Shown here piece after piece: positions 8,156 through 18,701 of a DNA stretch of 64,000 bases (positions are counted from its first letter, which is position 1; every line of letters starts with the position of its first letter). Below the pieces are notes generated by a model. It did no database searches and was not told the DNA's origin. It saw only the letters and a list, made by a program, of their open reading frames with translations. The translations under genes and the position numbers were made by a program. The DNA comes from Thalassotalea euphylliae (GTDB lineage Bacteria > Pseudomonadota > Gammaproteobacteria > Enterobacterales > Alteromonadaceae), in NCBI RefSeq assembly GCF_003390395.1, contig NZ_QUOV01000001.1:3100001-3164000 (forward strand), given 5' to 3'.

Positions 8156-11059
8156 CTAATCTTTATAACTATCAACACTCGGACATGAGCACACCAAATT
8201 GCGGTCGCCATAAACATCGTCGATACGGTTCACTGTAGGCCAGAATTTGTTGGCGGCAGCCGCTGGTACTGGGAATACTGCTTCTGCGACTGTGTAGGCT
8301 CTGTCCCAACCTGCATCGGTGATATCTGCTAATGTATGTGGTGCGTTATGCAGTGGGTTGTCTTCTACTGTCCACTCGCCCTGCTCTACTTTGCGAATTT
8401 CGTCGCGAATGCACACCATAGCTTCAATAAAGCGGTCGATCTCGACTTTGCTTTCTGATTCTGTTGGTTCAATCATTAGCGTGCCTGCCACTGGGAATGA
8501 CATCGTTGGTGCGTGGAAGCCATAGTCCATTAAGCGCTTAGCCACGTCCATTTCGGTAATGCCTGACGCTTCTTTTAACGGGCGCATATCCACAATACAT
8601 TCGTGAGCGACACGGCCATTTGCACCTGTGTACAAAATTGGGAAGTGCTCGCTTAGCTTCTTCGCTAAGTAGTTCGCATTGGTGATGGCGTATTTCGTTG
8701 AATCGGTTACACCTTTTTTACCTAACATGGCGATGTACAAGTAAGAAATACATAAAATGCCCGCTGAGCCAAATGGTGCGGCAGATACGGCATCGTTGCC
8801 TTGGGTACTTTCTTTAACGTTCACCAATGGATGATCTGGTAAGAAAGGTGCCAAGTGCGATTTTACACCGATTGGTCCCATACCAGGGCCACCGCCACCG
8901 TGCGGAATAGCGAAGGTTTTATGTAGGTTTAAGTGTGATACATCTGCGCCGATAAAGCCCGGCGAAGTAATACCTACTTGCGCGTTCATGTTGGCACCAT
9001 CAAGGTACACTTGACCGCCGTTGGCGTGAACCACTTCACAAATCTCACGTACGGTTTCTTCGTAAACACCGTGTGTTGAAGGGTAAGTGATCATGATACA
9101 CGATAAGTTTTCGGCCATTTCTTCCGCTTTCGCTTTCAGATCGGCCATATCCACGTTACCGTTTTTATCGCAATCAACCACAACAACTTTCATGCCCACC
9201 ATTTGCGCAGAAGCTGGGTTAGTACCATGTGCTGATGAAGGAATTAAACAGATGTTACGGTGACCTTCGCCGCGACTTTGGTGATATTTGTGAATCGCGA
9301 TTAAACCTGCGTATTCACCTTGTGCACCTGAGTTTGGCTGCATTGATACTGCATCGTAGCCAGTCAACTCAACTAACCATTTATCAAGCTCGCCGATCAT
9401 TTCCGCGTAGCCTTGCGCTTGGTCAACTGGTGCAAATGGGTGCATATTGGCAAACTCTGGCCATGACACAGGGATCATTTGGGCAGTCGCGTTAAGCTTC
9501 ATGGTACAAGAGCCTAGCGAAATCATGGAATGGTTAAGCGCTAAATCTTTGTTTTCTAATTTTTTAATATAGCGAAGCATTTCGGTTTCGCTATGGTACG
9601 AGTTAAATACAGGATGGCTAAGAATTTCAGATTCACGCACTAATTCCGCAGGAATTGATGAGTGACCACAATCGACGATTTTCGCGTCTAGCTCAGCTAC
9701 GTCTAAACCATGACCTTCACCAAGTAGCACATCAAACAATACCGCAACGTCTTCACGTGTGGTGGTTTCATCTAAAGATACTGAAATTTGACCGTCGACG
9801 TCAGTGCGTAAGTTAATGCCTGCCGCTAATGCGCGAGCAACAATCTCATTTTTGTTTTCAGAATTAAAGGTTAAGGTATCAAAATAGTTAGCGTGAATTG
9901 CTTGTAAGCCTTTCGTTGCCGTACCTAAACATAAAATGTCGGTGAAGCGATGAATGCGATTCGCAATGGTTTTTAAGCCTTGTGGACCGTGGTAAACCGC
10001 GTAAAACGCTGCCATATTGGCTAGTAATACTTGCGCAGTACAAATATTTGAGTTCGCTTTTTCGCGGCGAATATGTTGCTCACGGGTTTGCATTGCCATA
10101 CGCAGTGCTTGGTTGCCACGGGTATCTTTTGATACACCAATAATACGACCCGGCATTGAACGCTTGTACTTATCTGAAGTCGTAAAGAAGGCAGCGTGTG
10201 GGCCACCGTAGCCCATTGGCACACCGAAACGTTGGCTTGAGCCAATCACCACGTCTGCGCCTAACTCGCCCGGCGCTTTTAGTAGCACTAAGCTCATAAT
10301 ATCTGCTGCGACTGCAACAATACCTTTTTTCGCTTGTACTGCTTCAATTAATGGGCGTATATCAACAATTTCACCGGTTGCTGTTGGGTATTGCAGTAAT
10401 GCACCGAAGACATCGTGCTCACCTACCGTAGCCGCAGGCGCTACGATAATGTCAAAACCAAAGAATTCGGCACGGTTTTTCACTACGGAAATCGTTTGCG
10501 GGTAAACTTCTTCTGCAACAAAGAATGCGTTTGATTTTTTGTTTTTGGAAACGCGTTTTGCCAATGCCATTGCTTCAGCCGCTGCGGTACCCTCGTCAAG
10601 CAATGAAGCAGATGCTAAGTCTAAACCCGTTAGGTCTAAACACATTTGTTGGTAGTTTAGTAATGACTCTAAACGACCTTGTGCGATTTCTGGTTGGTAT
10701 GGCGTGTACGCGGTATACCAGCCCGGGTTTTCCAATACGTTACGCAAAATCACGTTCGGTGTAAGCGTTGGGTAGTAGCCTAAACCAATGTACGAAGTGT
10801 TCACTTTGTTCTTGCTAGCCACGGCTTTTAAGTCGGCTAGCGCTTTCACTTCTGTTTTGCTTTCTTCAATCGCTGGCAAGTCTGCTAAGCGAATATCGTT
10901 GGGGACAATTTCGTCAATTAGCGCGTCTACTGATTCAGCGCCAATATCGGCAAGCATTGCCTTGGTTTGCGCTTCATCAGGGCCAATGTGGCGACGAATA
11001 AAATCTTGAGTTTGTTCTAAATCACTTAGCGTTACTTGTGCTTGGGATTGAATAGTCAT
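8156..11059 (-). CDS. gcvP: Glycine dehydrogenase (aminomethyl-transferring), P protein
   Basis: GcvP is the PLP-dependent P protein of the glycine cleavage system. It decarboxylates glycine and passes the aminomethyl group to the lipoyl arm of GcvH. The protein has about 967 residues, the usual length of the single-chain type, with both GDC-P halves. The PLP-binding lysine is in [16 protein letters not shown] at about residue 714. The N-terminus reads [18 protein letters not shown] as in the family. The ATG at 11059 is chosen; four codons upstream is a GTG (11071) without better context. It is the last gene of gcvT-gcvH-gcvP and lies beyond a terminator that separates it from gcvH. Confidence 0.97.
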   Translation of the reverse strand: MTIQSQAQVTLSDLEQTQDFIRRHIGPDEAQTKAMLADIGAESVDALIDEIVPNDIRLADLPAIEESKTEVKALADLKAVASKNKVNTSYIGLGYYPTLTPNVILRNVLENPGWYTAYTPYQPEIAQGRLESLLNYQQMCLDLTGLDLASASLLDEGTAAAEAMALAKRVSKNKKSNAFFVAEEVYPQTISVVKNRAEFFGFDIIVAPAATVGEHDVFGALLQYPTATGEIVDIRPLIEAVQAKKGIVAVAADIMSLVLLKAPGELGADVVIGSSQRFGVPMGYGGPHAAFFTTSDKYKRSMPGRIIGVSKDTRGNQALRMAMQTREQHIRREKANSNICTAQVLLANMAAFYAVYHGPQGLKTIANRIHRFTDILCLGTATKGLQAIHANYFDTLTFNSENKNEIVARALAAGINLRTDVDGQISVSLDETTTREDVAVLFDVLLGEGHGLDVAELDAKIVDCGHSSIPAELVRESEILSHPVFNSYHSETEMLRYIKKLENKDLALNHSMISLGSCTMKLNATAQMIPVSWPEFANMHPFAPVDQAQGYAEMIGELDKWLVELTGYDAVSMQPNSGAQGEYAGLIAIHKYHQSRGEGHRNICLIPSSAHGTNPASAQMVGMKVVVVDCDKNGNVDMADLKAKAEEMAENLSCIMITYPSTHGVYEETVREICEVVHANGGQVYLDGANMNAQVGITSPGFIGADVSHLNLHKTFAIPHGGGGPGMGPIGVKSHLAPFLPDHPLVNVKESTQGNDAVSAAPFGSAGILCISYLYIAMLGKKGVTDSTKYAITNANYLAKKLSEHFPILYTGANGRVAHECIVDMRPLKEASGITEMDVAKRLMDYGFHAPTMSFPVAGTLMIEPTESESKVEIDRFIEAMVCIRDEIRKVEQGEWTVEDNPLHNAPHTLADITDAGWDRAYTVAEAVFPVPAAAANKFWPTVNRIDDVYGDRNLVCSCPSVDSYKD

Positions 11060-11091
11060 AAACAGCTTCACTAAAATTTGCGTACGTATTT

Positions 11092-11124
11092 AAAAAAGAA
11101 AGCCCCGAACAGGGTTCAGGGCTT
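11092..11124 (-). terminator. Intrinsic terminator between gcvH and gcvP
   Basis: On the minus strand, AAGCCCTGAAC, loop CCT and GTTCGGGGCTT (11124-11100, one G-T wobble) are followed by TCTTTTTT. It sits 18 bases after the gcvH stop and 33 bases before the gcvP start, and would reduce or regulate transcription into gcvP. Confidence 0.75.
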
Positions 11125-11142
11125 GTATATATGGTTTAACGA

Positions 11143-11532
11143 TTAGTCTTCGTCAATTGAGTTTTCGTAGCCTTCTGCGTCTAGTAGGCTTTCTAACTCG
11201 CTTTCATCTTCAATTTTTACTTTAAACATCCAGCCGTCACCGTAAGCGTCTGAGTTTACTAGCTCAGGTGAGTCTTCTAGGTCTTCGTTAACTTCAACCA
11301 CTTCACCAGTTACTGGCGCGTAGATGTCTGACGCTGCTTTTACTGACTCAGCTACTGCAACATCGTCACCAGTGCTTACGCTGTCGCCCACTTCTGGTAA
11401 CTCAACGAATACCATATCGCCTAGTAATTCTTGTGCGTGCTCGGTAATACCGATAGTCACAATACCGTTGCCTTCGTTACGCACCCACTCGTGTGATGTT
11501 GCGTACTTTAACTCAGAAGGAATGTTGCTCAT
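11143..11532 (-). CDS. gcvH: Glycine cleavage system H protein
   Basis: GcvH is a 129-residue lipoyl carrier protein. It shuttles the aminomethyl group from GcvP to GcvT and is reoxidised by lipoamide dehydrogenase (not in the window). The lipoylation site is in [12 protein letters not shown], with Lys65 as the modified residue. [21 protein letters not shown] near residue 14 is the conserved N-terminal part. The length equals that of the E. coli protein. It sits between gcvT and gcvP in operon order, and a strong terminator follows it. Confidence 0.97.
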   Translation of the reverse strand: MSNIPSELKYATSHEWVRNEGNGIVTIGITEHAQELLGDMVFVELPEVGDSVSTGDDVAVAESVKAASDIYAPVTGEVVEVNEDLEDSPELVNSDAYGDGWMFKVKIEDESELESLLDAEGYENSIDED

Positions 11533-11638
11533 TTTTCTTGTTCCTAATATTTAACGTAATTTGTGAAGTGAATAATCCCACTAAAAATATAGAGGAATTA
11601 GTTCACAGATCAACTAATCTTTTGCTGGCAAATTTGAC

Positions 11639-12739
11639 TTAAAACGCCTTTTTGCCATTGCGGGCGAACGATGGCTTAATCACTTTCACGTCCACCAACT
11701 TCTTGCGCATTTCAACTTGCACGGTGTCTTCTAATTTAACGGCACGCGGTACACGCGCCATAGCAATTGAGTGGCCTAACGTTGGCGAGAAAGTACCAGA
11801 TGTAATTACACCTTCGCCGTACTCAGTGATCACTTTCAAACCTGAGCGCAATACGCCTTTCTCTTCTAGCACTAAACCGACAAGCTTTGGTTGGTCGCCA
11901 GCAGCACGCTGCGCAGCAATCACTTCTTTGCCGATAAAGTCACGCGCTTCGTCGTCCCAGCTAATCGTCCACGCCATGTTTGCCGCTAGTGGCGAGATTG
12001 ATTCGTCCATATCTAAACCGTAAAGGTTCATACCTGCTTCTAAGCGAAGCGTGTCACGCGCACCTAAACCACAAGGTTTTACGCCAGCATCAAGTAATTG
12101 CTGCCATAAATCGGCCGCTTGCTCGTTTGGCAACGCGATTTCATAACCTGCTTCACCTGTGTAGCCAGTCGTTGCGATAAATAAATCACCCGCCTGTGCT
12201 GAGAAAAATGGCTTCATGCCTTCAACAGCAGCTTTTTGTTCTTCACTTACCATGTTAGCAAGTAAGGTTGCTACTTTTGCTTTCGCTGTTGGACCTTGTA
12301 CGGCAATCATCGCGAATTCTGGGCGCTCGGTAATGGTTACACTGAAATTTTTTGCTTGCTCAGCAAGCCAAGCTAAATCTTTTTCACGAGTCGCAGAGTT
12401 AACCACTAAGCGGTAATCAGTCGTTGAGAAGTAGTAAATGATCAGGTCATCAATTACACCGCCTTCATGGTTACACATACCGGTGTAAAGTGCTTTGCCT
12501 GCCACATCGAGTTTAGCAACATCGTTAATGACTAAACGACGCAGAAAAGCCTGAGCATCGCCCCCCTTAATATCAACAATGGTCATGTGTGATACATCGA
12601 ACATACCGGCGTCTTGGCGCACTGCGTGATGCTCTTCAATTTGCGAGCCGTAGTTAATTGGCATGTCCCAGCCGTGGAAATCGACCATTTTTGCGCCCGC
12701 TTCAATATGCTTGGCGTGAAGTACGGTTTTATTCGTCAT
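11639..12739 (-). CDS. gcvT: Aminomethyltransferase, T protein of the glycine cleavage system
   Basis: GcvT takes the aminomethyl group from GcvH, releases ammonia and makes 5,10-methylene-tetrahydrofolate. The 366-residue protein has the typical motifs [36 protein letters not shown] and [18 protein letters not shown], the last with the folate-site Asp/Arg residues. The ATG at 12739 ([10 protein letters not shown]) is preferred to a GTG three codons upstream. It is the first gene of the operon, behind a promoter at 12912-12940 and a leader of about 165 bases. Confidence 0.97.
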   Translation of the reverse strand: MTNKTVLHAKHIEAGAKMVDFHGWDMPINYGSQIEEHHAVRQDAGMFDVSHMTIVDIKGGDAQAFLRRLVINDVAKLDVAGKALYTGMCNHEGGVIDDLIIYYFSTTDYRLVVNSATREKDLAWLAEQAKNFSVTITERPEFAMIAVQGPTAKAKVATLLANMVSEEQKAAVEGMKPFFSAQAGDLFIATTGYTGEAGYEIALPNEQAADLWQQLLDAGVKPCGLGARDTLRLEAGMNLYGLDMDESISPLAANMAWTISWDDEARDFIGKEVIAAQRAAGDQPKLVGLVLEEKGVLRSGLKVITEYGEGVITSGTFSPTLGHSIAMARVPRAVKLEDTVQVEMRKKLVDVKVIKPSFARNGKKAF

Positions 12740-12911
12740 AGTGCACACTCTTGGTTTGCATCACATTAACTATAGAAGTTTCGGTGAGCTTGTTGATATT
12801 AATCTTTAGCCAATATACCAAGGCTATTTCGCAAAGCTTTCATTGCTCGCCCAAGCCTAGTCATTGAACATTCGCTGTATAGTCGCTAACGATTTACAAA
12901 AATTAACGAAA

Positions 12912-12940
12912 AGTATAATCAAGCACGCTTGTTGATTCAA
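12912..12940 (-). promoter_or_regulatory. Sigma-70 promoter of the gcvTHP operon
   Basis: On the minus strand, a -35 box TTGAAT (12940-12935) and a -10 box TATACT (12917-12912) are separated by exactly 17 bases. Transcription would start near 12905, which leaves a leader of about 165 nt before gcvT. No glycine-riboswitch aptamer core was recognised in the leader. Confidence 0.65.
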
Positions 12941-13336
12941 CAGCCTAGTGCTCGTTTATGAAACATAAATCAACATAAAACCCGTAAACAAAATTTTATT
13001 TCAATAATTATTCATGTTCGAAATTAAAATCAATCATTATCAACATTCTTTTAATGAATAATTGATAATTCGCTTTACAGCAATTGCCTAACACTTTGAT
13101 AACAATCGTTAACAGCATTAACCGCCAAAAAAACAGACAATTATCACCGACATTGGACACCTGTTAGACCTAGCAAGTAATTAGCAAATCACAACACTTG
13201 TCATCTTGTTGTGATAACGCGCTAGTAAGCTTAGTTTTGCTATATATGGCTTAACTGCTGACAAATTTGAAAGGCAGATAATTAATAATTTTGTGCCATA
13301 GTTAAGTCTAGCCAGCATGACATCACTGGAGAATGT
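12941..13336. other. Divergent AT-rich region between gcvT and the RND operon
   Basis: About 400 bases upstream of both divergent operons hold no open frame. 13000-13080 is rich in ATTAAT/TGATAAT-like words, but none matches a 7-1-7 Fur box or another operator I could name. It presumably holds the RND operon promoter; TATATA at 13241 is a weak candidate -10. No regulator gene is adjacent. Confidence 0.4.
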
Positions 13337-14392
13337 ATGATTAATAACAAGAAAAATGCACTGGGGGTAATGCTGATTGCACTACTTGCCACCAGCTGCT
13401 CCGAGCCACCTAGCGTTGATTATTCCGCGACCATAAGAGCGGTACAAATGATGAACATAGAGTTGGTGACCACTAAGGTACAGGCTTTTCCCGCGAAAGT
13501 TGAAGCCAGTAAACAAGCGAGTTTATCGTTTAGAGTACCAGGCAAAATTGCCAAATTTCATGTTCGCGCCGGCGCTTTGGTTAAGCAAGGGCAACCGCTG
13601 ATTGACTTAGTGCCAACCGATTACCGAATTGCAGTAGAAGGACACCAAGCAGATTATCAGCTGGCCAAAGTGCAGCATGAGCGCTCAGAGGCATTAATTG
13701 ATGAGCAGTTGATTTCACAAGATCAGTTTGACCAAACTGAAACTGCGCTCAAAGTTGCCGAAAATGAACTAGAGCAAGCAAAAACAGACCTTTCATACAC
13801 CCATATCTCAGCACCATACGATGGCCGTGTTGCCGCCACTTACTTCAAAGCACATGAATACGTACAAGCATTGCAACCGGTGATGTCAATCCAATCGGAA
13901 AATGCCGTTGATGTCGTGATGGAAATACCTGAGCGATTAATTGGCGCTTTACGTCGCTCGCATTTGCAAGTGAACCAACCAACTGTAAGTTTTGCGGTGA
14001 AACCAGATCAGCAATACACAGTATCAATTAAAGAAATTGAAACGATAGCAGATCCAGAATCAGGCACCTTCACCGTTACCATGACGATGCCAAGCCCCGA
14101 CGACTTGAACCTTTACCCAAGTATGGCTGCCACAGCCAACGTTGAACTTGTGCTTAGTGAAGACAGCCTAACGCAACGCATTCCTGACAGTGCAGTTATC
14201 AACGAAAACGGCCAACACTATGTTTGGCGCGTTAGTGCCGATAATCAGCTGGAACGTGTCAGCATCGAGCTTTCACAAGACGGCAAGCTAATAAGTGGTT
14301 TGCTTGATGGTGACCGCATTGTTACTGCTGGAGTTAACGAGCTGACTGCTGGTCAAACGGTAACTGAGTGGATTAAGGAGCGAGGGTTATAA
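13337..14392 (+). CDS. RND efflux periplasmic adaptor lipoprotein (first of two)
   Basis: The 351-residue membrane-fusion protein has a lipoprotein signal with lipobox LLATSC (Cys21). The N-terminal barrel/lipoyl part reads ASLSFRVPGKIAKFHVRAGALVKQGQPLIDL. A short alpha-hairpin follows (residues 95-150), then THISAPYDGRVA, which closes the lipoyl domain. A beta-barrel and membrane-proximal domain complete the AcrA/HlyD_D23 architecture. It would couple the inner-membrane pump at 15483 to a TolC-type outer-membrane channel, which is not encoded here. The next gene begins one base after its stop, so the operon is tight. Closest known type: the two-adaptor RND operons of Vibrio and Shewanella. 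Confidence 0.9.
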   Translation: MINNKKNALGVMLIALLATSCSEPPSVDYSATIRAVQMMNIELVTTKVQAFPAKVEASKQASLSFRVPGKIAKFHVRAGALVKQGQPLIDLVPTDYRIAVEGHQADYQLAKVQHERSEALIDEQLISQDQFDQTETALKVAENELEQAKTDLSYTHISAPYDGRVAATYFKAHEYVQALQPVMSIQSENAVDVVMEIPERLIGALRRSHLQVNQPTVSFAVKPDQQYTVSIKEIETIADPESGTFTVTMTMPSPDDLNLYPSMAATANVELVLSEDSLTQRIPDSAVINENGQHYVWRVSADNQLERVSIELSQDGKLISGLLDGDRIVTAGVNELTAGQTVTEWIKERGL

Positions 14393-14393
14393 T

Positions 14394-15479
14394 ATGAAAT
14401 TCTACAATCAGATAGCACTAGTATTACTCGCCCTTGTCACGATTGCAGGTTGTACTCCTGCACCCACACCGCAAGTGCAGCCGATTAGAGTAAGTGTTGA
14501 AACCATTCCTGAAATCAGCAATGAAAAACTACAAACCTTCCCAGCCGTAGTTCACGCCAGTGAATTAACCCAGTTAAGCTTCCAGCTTAATGGTGAGGTC
14601 AACGAGCTGATTGCCACCGAAGGGATGGAAGTTAAAAAAGGTGAATTACTTGCCAAGCTTGACGACACCTTACTAGTACTTGCGGTAAGTGAAGCGAAAG
14701 CAAAAGTTGAACTTTCGAAAGTACAAGCAGCACGTGCAAAACAAATGGTCGATCGCGGCAATATGCCAGAAAGCACCTATGACGAGCTTTTAGCGCGTTA
14801 TGAAATTGCCCTCGCTCGTTATAACTATGCGCAAAGCCAACTAGATTATGTGTATTTACGTGCACCGTTTGATGGCATTATTTCTGATGTTGCTATTGAG
14901 CGCTTTCAAGCTACCACTGTAGGTCGTCCGATTATTACCATGCACAAACTGGACATGGTGGAAGTTCGTATCGACATGCCTGATATTTTAGTTGCTAGTG
15001 CCGATCAGCAAAAAGTCGACGGTCAACAACATACCGTAGATGTAAAACTGGATGCTTACCCCAATCAAATCTTCAAAGCAGAATACAAAGAGCATACGAC
15101 TGAGCAAAATGAAGAAAACCGCAGCTTCACCTTAGTATTGGAAATGCCATCAACACAGGCAAAACCGGTAATTCAAGGTATGCCTGGTAGTATTTCTTTA
15201 GATTTAGCTCAAATTGAACGCGATTCAGCTTATTACTCAGTGGTGCCGCTGCATGCCGTGGTATTGCCTGATAGCTACTCCTCATCAAGCTTTACCTCAA
15301 TTATTTGGCGTCTTAACGGTACACAAGTTGAACCAGTAGAAGTTACCCTTGGCCGACTTGTTGATAAGTCACACGTTGAAGTCATTGGCGATATTAAGCC
15401 GGGTGATAAAGTGATCACCAAAGGGCTGCATTATTTGCGCCGCGGAACTGAAGTTATTGTTGCCGAGAAGGAGGCTTAG
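14394..15479 (+). CDS. RND efflux periplasmic adaptor lipoprotein (second of two)
   Basis: This is a second membrane-fusion protein of 361 residues with lipobox TIAGC (Cys20). The lipoyl half-motifs are TQLSFQLNGEVNELIATEGMEV and VYLRAPFDGIISDVAIE, flanking a hairpin at about residues 90-150. The C-terminal membrane-proximal domain has HAVVLPD and GDKVITKGLHYLRRGTEV. It differs clearly from the adaptor before it, so this is not a recent duplication. Known tripartite RND pumps with two adaptors (for example TriABC) need both. It is separated from its neighbours by 1 and 3 bases, consistent with translational coupling. Confidence 0.9.
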   Translation: MKFYNQIALVLLALVTIAGCTPAPTPQVQPIRVSVETIPEISNEKLQTFPAVVHASELTQLSFQLNGEVNELIATEGMEVKKGELLAKLDDTLLVLAVSEAKAKVELSKVQAARAKQMVDRGNMPESTYDELLARYEIALARYNYAQSQLDYVYLRAPFDGIISDVAIERFQATTVGRPIITMHKLDMVEVRIDMPDILVASADQQKVDGQQHTVDVKLDAYPNQIFKAEYKEHTTEQNEENRSFTLVLEMPSTQAKPVIQGMPGSISLDLAQIERDSAYYSVVPLHAVVLPDSYSSSSFTSIIWRLNGTQVEPVEVTLGRLVDKSHVEVIGDIKPGDKVITKGLHYLRRGTEVIVAEKEA

Positions 15480-15482
15480 TCG

Positions 15483-18400
15483 ATGAGTATCGCTGAATAT
15501 TTTATTAAGAACAAAGTGATCAGCTGGATGTTTACGCTGATCTTGCTCGTTGGCGGCACCCATGCCTACTTCGGCCTAGGTCAACTGGAAGACCCTGATT
15601 TTACGATCAAAGATGCCTTGATCAACACCTCATACCCCGGTGCTTCTCCGCTGCAAGTGGAAGAAGAAGTATCGTACGTCATTGAAAAGCAGCTAATGAC
15701 GCTGGCTTACATTGACAAAATCACTTCAATTAACAGCCGTGGTTTATCACAAATTACCGTTAGTATGAAAAATACCTACGGCCCTGATGAATTGCCGCAA
15801 ATCTGGGACGAGCTACGCCGTAAAGTGAACGACATCAAAGCCCAGTTACCACCAGGTGTGAATGAGCCGCAAGTTATTGACGACTTTGGTGATGTTTACG
15901 GCATTATGTGGGCCGTTACTGGTGACGGCTTTAGTTACCAAGACTTGAAAGACTATGTTGATTTTCTCAAGCGTGATATTGAGTTAATCGACGGGGTTTC
16001 AAAAGTTTCTGTGGCCGGTGAACAGCAAGAAACGGTATTTATTGAACTTTCAGCCAATAAACTAGCCAACTTAGGTGTGCCACCGGGTTCAATTTACAAT
16101 GTGCTTCGCGCACAAAATGTTGTGCAAAGCGCTGGTGCTATGCGCAGCGGCCCAGATTACATCTATGTGCACCCAACGGGTGAGTTTAAGTCGGTTAAAC
16201 AACTTGAAGATTTGATTATCTCTAGCCCGAGTAGCGATCGCCTGATCTACCTAAAAGACGTGGCAACCATTAGCAAAGGCTTCCAAGAAGTACCGCGCAA
16301 CTTAATCAACTATAACGGTAATCAAGCTATTAACATCGGTGTGTCTTTTGTCACGGGTGTTAACGTAGTTGATGTTGGTACCCGCATCGAGCAACGTATG
16401 GCTGAGCTTGAGCAGTATCGCCCTGCAGGTATGGTGGTCGGTGAAATCTACAACCAACCTAAAGAGGTAGATAACTCAGTAGCCGCCTTTATGCTTAATC
16501 TAATTGAAGCGGTCGTTATCGTTGTCGTTGTATTACTCGTCTTTATGGGTATTAAGTCTGGCCTATTAATTGGCTGGATCTTACTACTTACCGTACTAGG
16601 CACCTTCTTAGTAATGAACCTATACGACATTAACCTGCAACGTATTTCACTGGGTGCGTTAATTATCGCCCTAGGTATGCTGGTGGATAACGCCATTGTG
16701 ATTGTCGAAGGGATACTGATTGGCCAAGCGCGAGGGCAAACGAAACTGCAAGCCGCCAATGCCATTGTAAAACAAACCATTTGGCCGCTGCTGGGTGCTA
16801 CGGTGATCGCCATTACTGCCTTTGCGCCAATTGGCCTGAGCCCAGACGCCACGGGTGAGTTCGCAGGTAGCTTATTCTGGGTACTACTAATTTCACTCTT
16901 TATTAGCTGGATAACGGCGGTGACTTTAACACCATTTTTTGCCAGCTTGTTATTCAAAGAAACGCCAACTTCACTACTTAACAATAACAAAGACGGCGAC
17001 AACGGCGGCGAGCAAGATGACCCTTACAAAGGTGCAATCTTTGTTTTCTACAAAGCGTTTTTGAATATTTGTATGCGTTTTAAAGCGTTAACCATTATTA
17101 CGGTTGTTGCCTTGTTTGCCCTATCCATTGTAGCTTTTGGCTCGGTTAAACAAGCTTTCTTCCCACCATCAACTACGCCTATTTTCTTGGTAGATTTATG
17201 GATGCCAGAAGGTACGGATATTCGCCATACTTACGAAATTGCGCAAGAAATTGAACAGCAAGTAATGAGCTATGATGCGGTTGAACACGTGACCTCAACC
17301 ACAGGCCAAGGTGCGCAGCGCTTTATGTTAACCTACGAAACAGAGCGCAGTTACGCAGCTTATGCTCAGCTAATGGTGCGTGTTGATTCATTCGACAACG
17401 TTCTAGCGACAATGGAGAATGCACAGGCTTATATCGACCAAAACTATCCTGAGCTGCTAAATAAATTTAAGCGCTTAGAAATAGGCCCATCACCAGCGGC
17501 AAAAGTTGAAGTAGAAATTACCGGCCCAGATCCAGACACCCTGCGCACACTAGCAACGGAAGTGATTGGTATTTTCCGTGAAGCCGGTGGTACGGTAAAC
17601 GTTCGTCACAACTGGCGCGAGCGCACTAAAGTGTTTGAACCTCAGTTTAACGAAACCCAAGCACGTCGCTTAGGTATCACCAAGGAAGACGTTGATAACA
17701 CCTTGCAAATGAACCTTTCTGGGTTAACAGTTGGTCTTTATAAAGAAGGTACTTCATTATTGCCAATTGTGACACGTACACCGGAAGATGAACGTCCATC
17801 GTCGGCATCCACCATTCAAATTTGGTCACCAATTTACAACCAGTTAGTGCCAATTAATCAAGTGATTACTAGCACGGAACTGCGCTGGGAAGACCCGATC
17901 ATTATGCGTAAAGACAGAAAGCGTATGATCACGGTCATGATGGATCCAGACTTTAAAACCAATGAAACTGCTGACTCGTTGCGCAATCGAATCTTAGCGC
18001 AAGTAGAAGCAGTTGAGTTGCCGCAAGGTTATAGCATTAACTGGGGCGGTGAATACGAAGACTCACAAGATGCTTCTGAAGCGATATTTGCCTCGCTACC
18101 TGTTGGCTACTTGTTAATGTTCTTGATCACAGTATTCCTATTTAATGCGGTGAAAAAGCCACTGGTAATTTGGGCTTGTGTACCACTTGCGCTAGTCGGT
18201 ATCGTCACTGGTCTGTTAGTGCTGGATAAACCGTTTGGCTTTATGGCACTGCTGGGCATGCTGAGTTTGTCAGGGATGCTACTGAAAAACGGTATTGTCT
18301 TACTCGATCAAATCAACAGCGAACTTGCCGCTGGCAAAGATCCTTACCTAGCGGTGTTTGATTCAGCCGTAAGTCGTGTGCGCCCTGTGTCTATGGCGGC

Positions 18401-18581
18401 GATTACAACGATTTTAGGTATGATGCCACTCTTGGTTGACGCTTTCTTCGAATCGATGGCGGCTGTAGTAATGTTCGGTTTAGGTGTGGCAACAATCCTT
18501 ACGCTAATTGTTGTACCTGTCCTATTCTGTTTATTTCACGGTATTCAATACCGACCATTAGAAGATGTTTACAAGAAATAA
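15483..18581 (+). CDS. RND family efflux pump, inner-membrane permease
   Basis: The 1032-residue protein has the AcrB-type layout: TM1 near residues 11-30, porter domains, TM2-6 at about 335-500, a second large periplasmic loop, and TM8-12 at about 860-1020. The TM4 motif reads GMLVDNAIVIVEG, with Asp402 followed by Asn403, whereas AcrB has two adjacent aspartates; this places it in the less studied DN branch of the acriflavin-resistance superfamily. It exports hydrophobic compounds by proton antiport together with the two lipoprotein adaptors before it. The start ATG is three bases after the adaptor stop. A strong terminator follows. Confidence 0.95.
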   Translation: MSIAEYFIKNKVISWMFTLILLVGGTHAYFGLGQLEDPDFTIKDALINTSYPGASPLQVEEEVSYVIEKQLMTLAYIDKITSINSRGLSQITVSMKNTYGPDELPQIWDELRRKVNDIKAQLPPGVNEPQVIDDFGDVYGIMWAVTGDGFSYQDLKDYVDFLKRDIELIDGVSKVSVAGEQQETVFIELSANKLANLGVPPGSIYNVLRAQNVVQSAGAMRSGPDYIYVHPTGEFKSVKQLEDLIISSPSSDRLIYLKDVATISKGFQEVPRNLINYNGNQAINIGVSFVTGVNVVDVGTRIEQRMAELEQYRPAGMVVGEIYNQPKEVDNSVAAFMLNLIEAVVIVVVVLLVFMGIKSGLLIGWILLLTVLGTFLVMNLYDINLQRISLGALIIALGMLVDNAIVIVEGILIGQARGQTKLQAANAIVKQTIWPLLGATVIAITAFAPIGLSPDATGEFAGSLFWVLLISLFISWITAVTLTPFFASLLFKETPTSLLNNNKDGDNGGEQDDPYKGAIFVFYKAFLNICMRFKALTIITVVALFALSIVAFGSVKQAFFPPSTTPIFLVDLWMPEGTDIRHTYEIAQEIEQQVMSYDAVEHVTSTTGQGAQRFMLTYETERSYAAYAQLMVRVDSFDNVLATMENAQAYIDQNYPELLNKFKRLEIGPSPAAKVEVEITGPDPDTLRTLATEVIGIFREAGGTVNVRHNWRERTKVFEPQFNETQARRLGITKEDVDNTLQMNLSGLTVGLYKEGTSLLPIVTRTPEDERPSSASTIQIWSPIYNQLVPINQVITSTELRWEDPIIMRKDRKRMITVMMDPDFKTNETADSLRNRILAQVEAVELPQGYSINWGGEYEDSQDASEAIFASLPVGYLLMFLITVFLFNAVKKPLVIWACVPLALVGIVTGLLVLDKPFGFMALLGMLSLSGMLLKNGIVLLDQINSELAAGKDPYLAVFDSAVSRVRPVSMAAITTILGMMPLLVDAFFESMAAVVMFGLGVATILTLIVVPVLFCLFHGIQYRPLEDVYKK

Positions 18582-18620
18582 GATTGGCACTAGCCACCTT
18601 AAATAGATAAAAAGACAAAT

Positions 18621-18652
18621 AAAAAGGCCAGCTTCGCAAGCTGGCCTTTTTA
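18621..18652. terminator. Bidirectional terminator between the RND operon and ubiI
   Basis: AAAAAGGCCAGCTT, loop CGC, AAGCTGGCCTTTTT. This is a long perfect stem with A and T tracts, between convergent genes. Confidence 0.9.
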
Positions 18653-18701
18653 ATGTGCATTTAAGAATTGTTTAGACGGTTGATTAAGGGGGTGAGTCAA
18701 G

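Noticed and set aside
8319..11009. Plus-strand open frames opposite gcvP
   Set aside because: They are antisense shadows of a highly conserved enzyme gene, without ribosome binding sites or protein-like composition.
12740..12905. Glycine riboswitch upstream of gcvT
   Set aside because: Only the word CACCGAA near the gene fits; the paired helices and the conserved core of the tandem aptamer could not be found by eye.
13000..13085. Fur box in the gcvT/RND divergent region
   Set aside because: The ATTAAT and TGATAAT words are many but none forms a 7-1-7 palindrome, and neither operon is a usual iron target.
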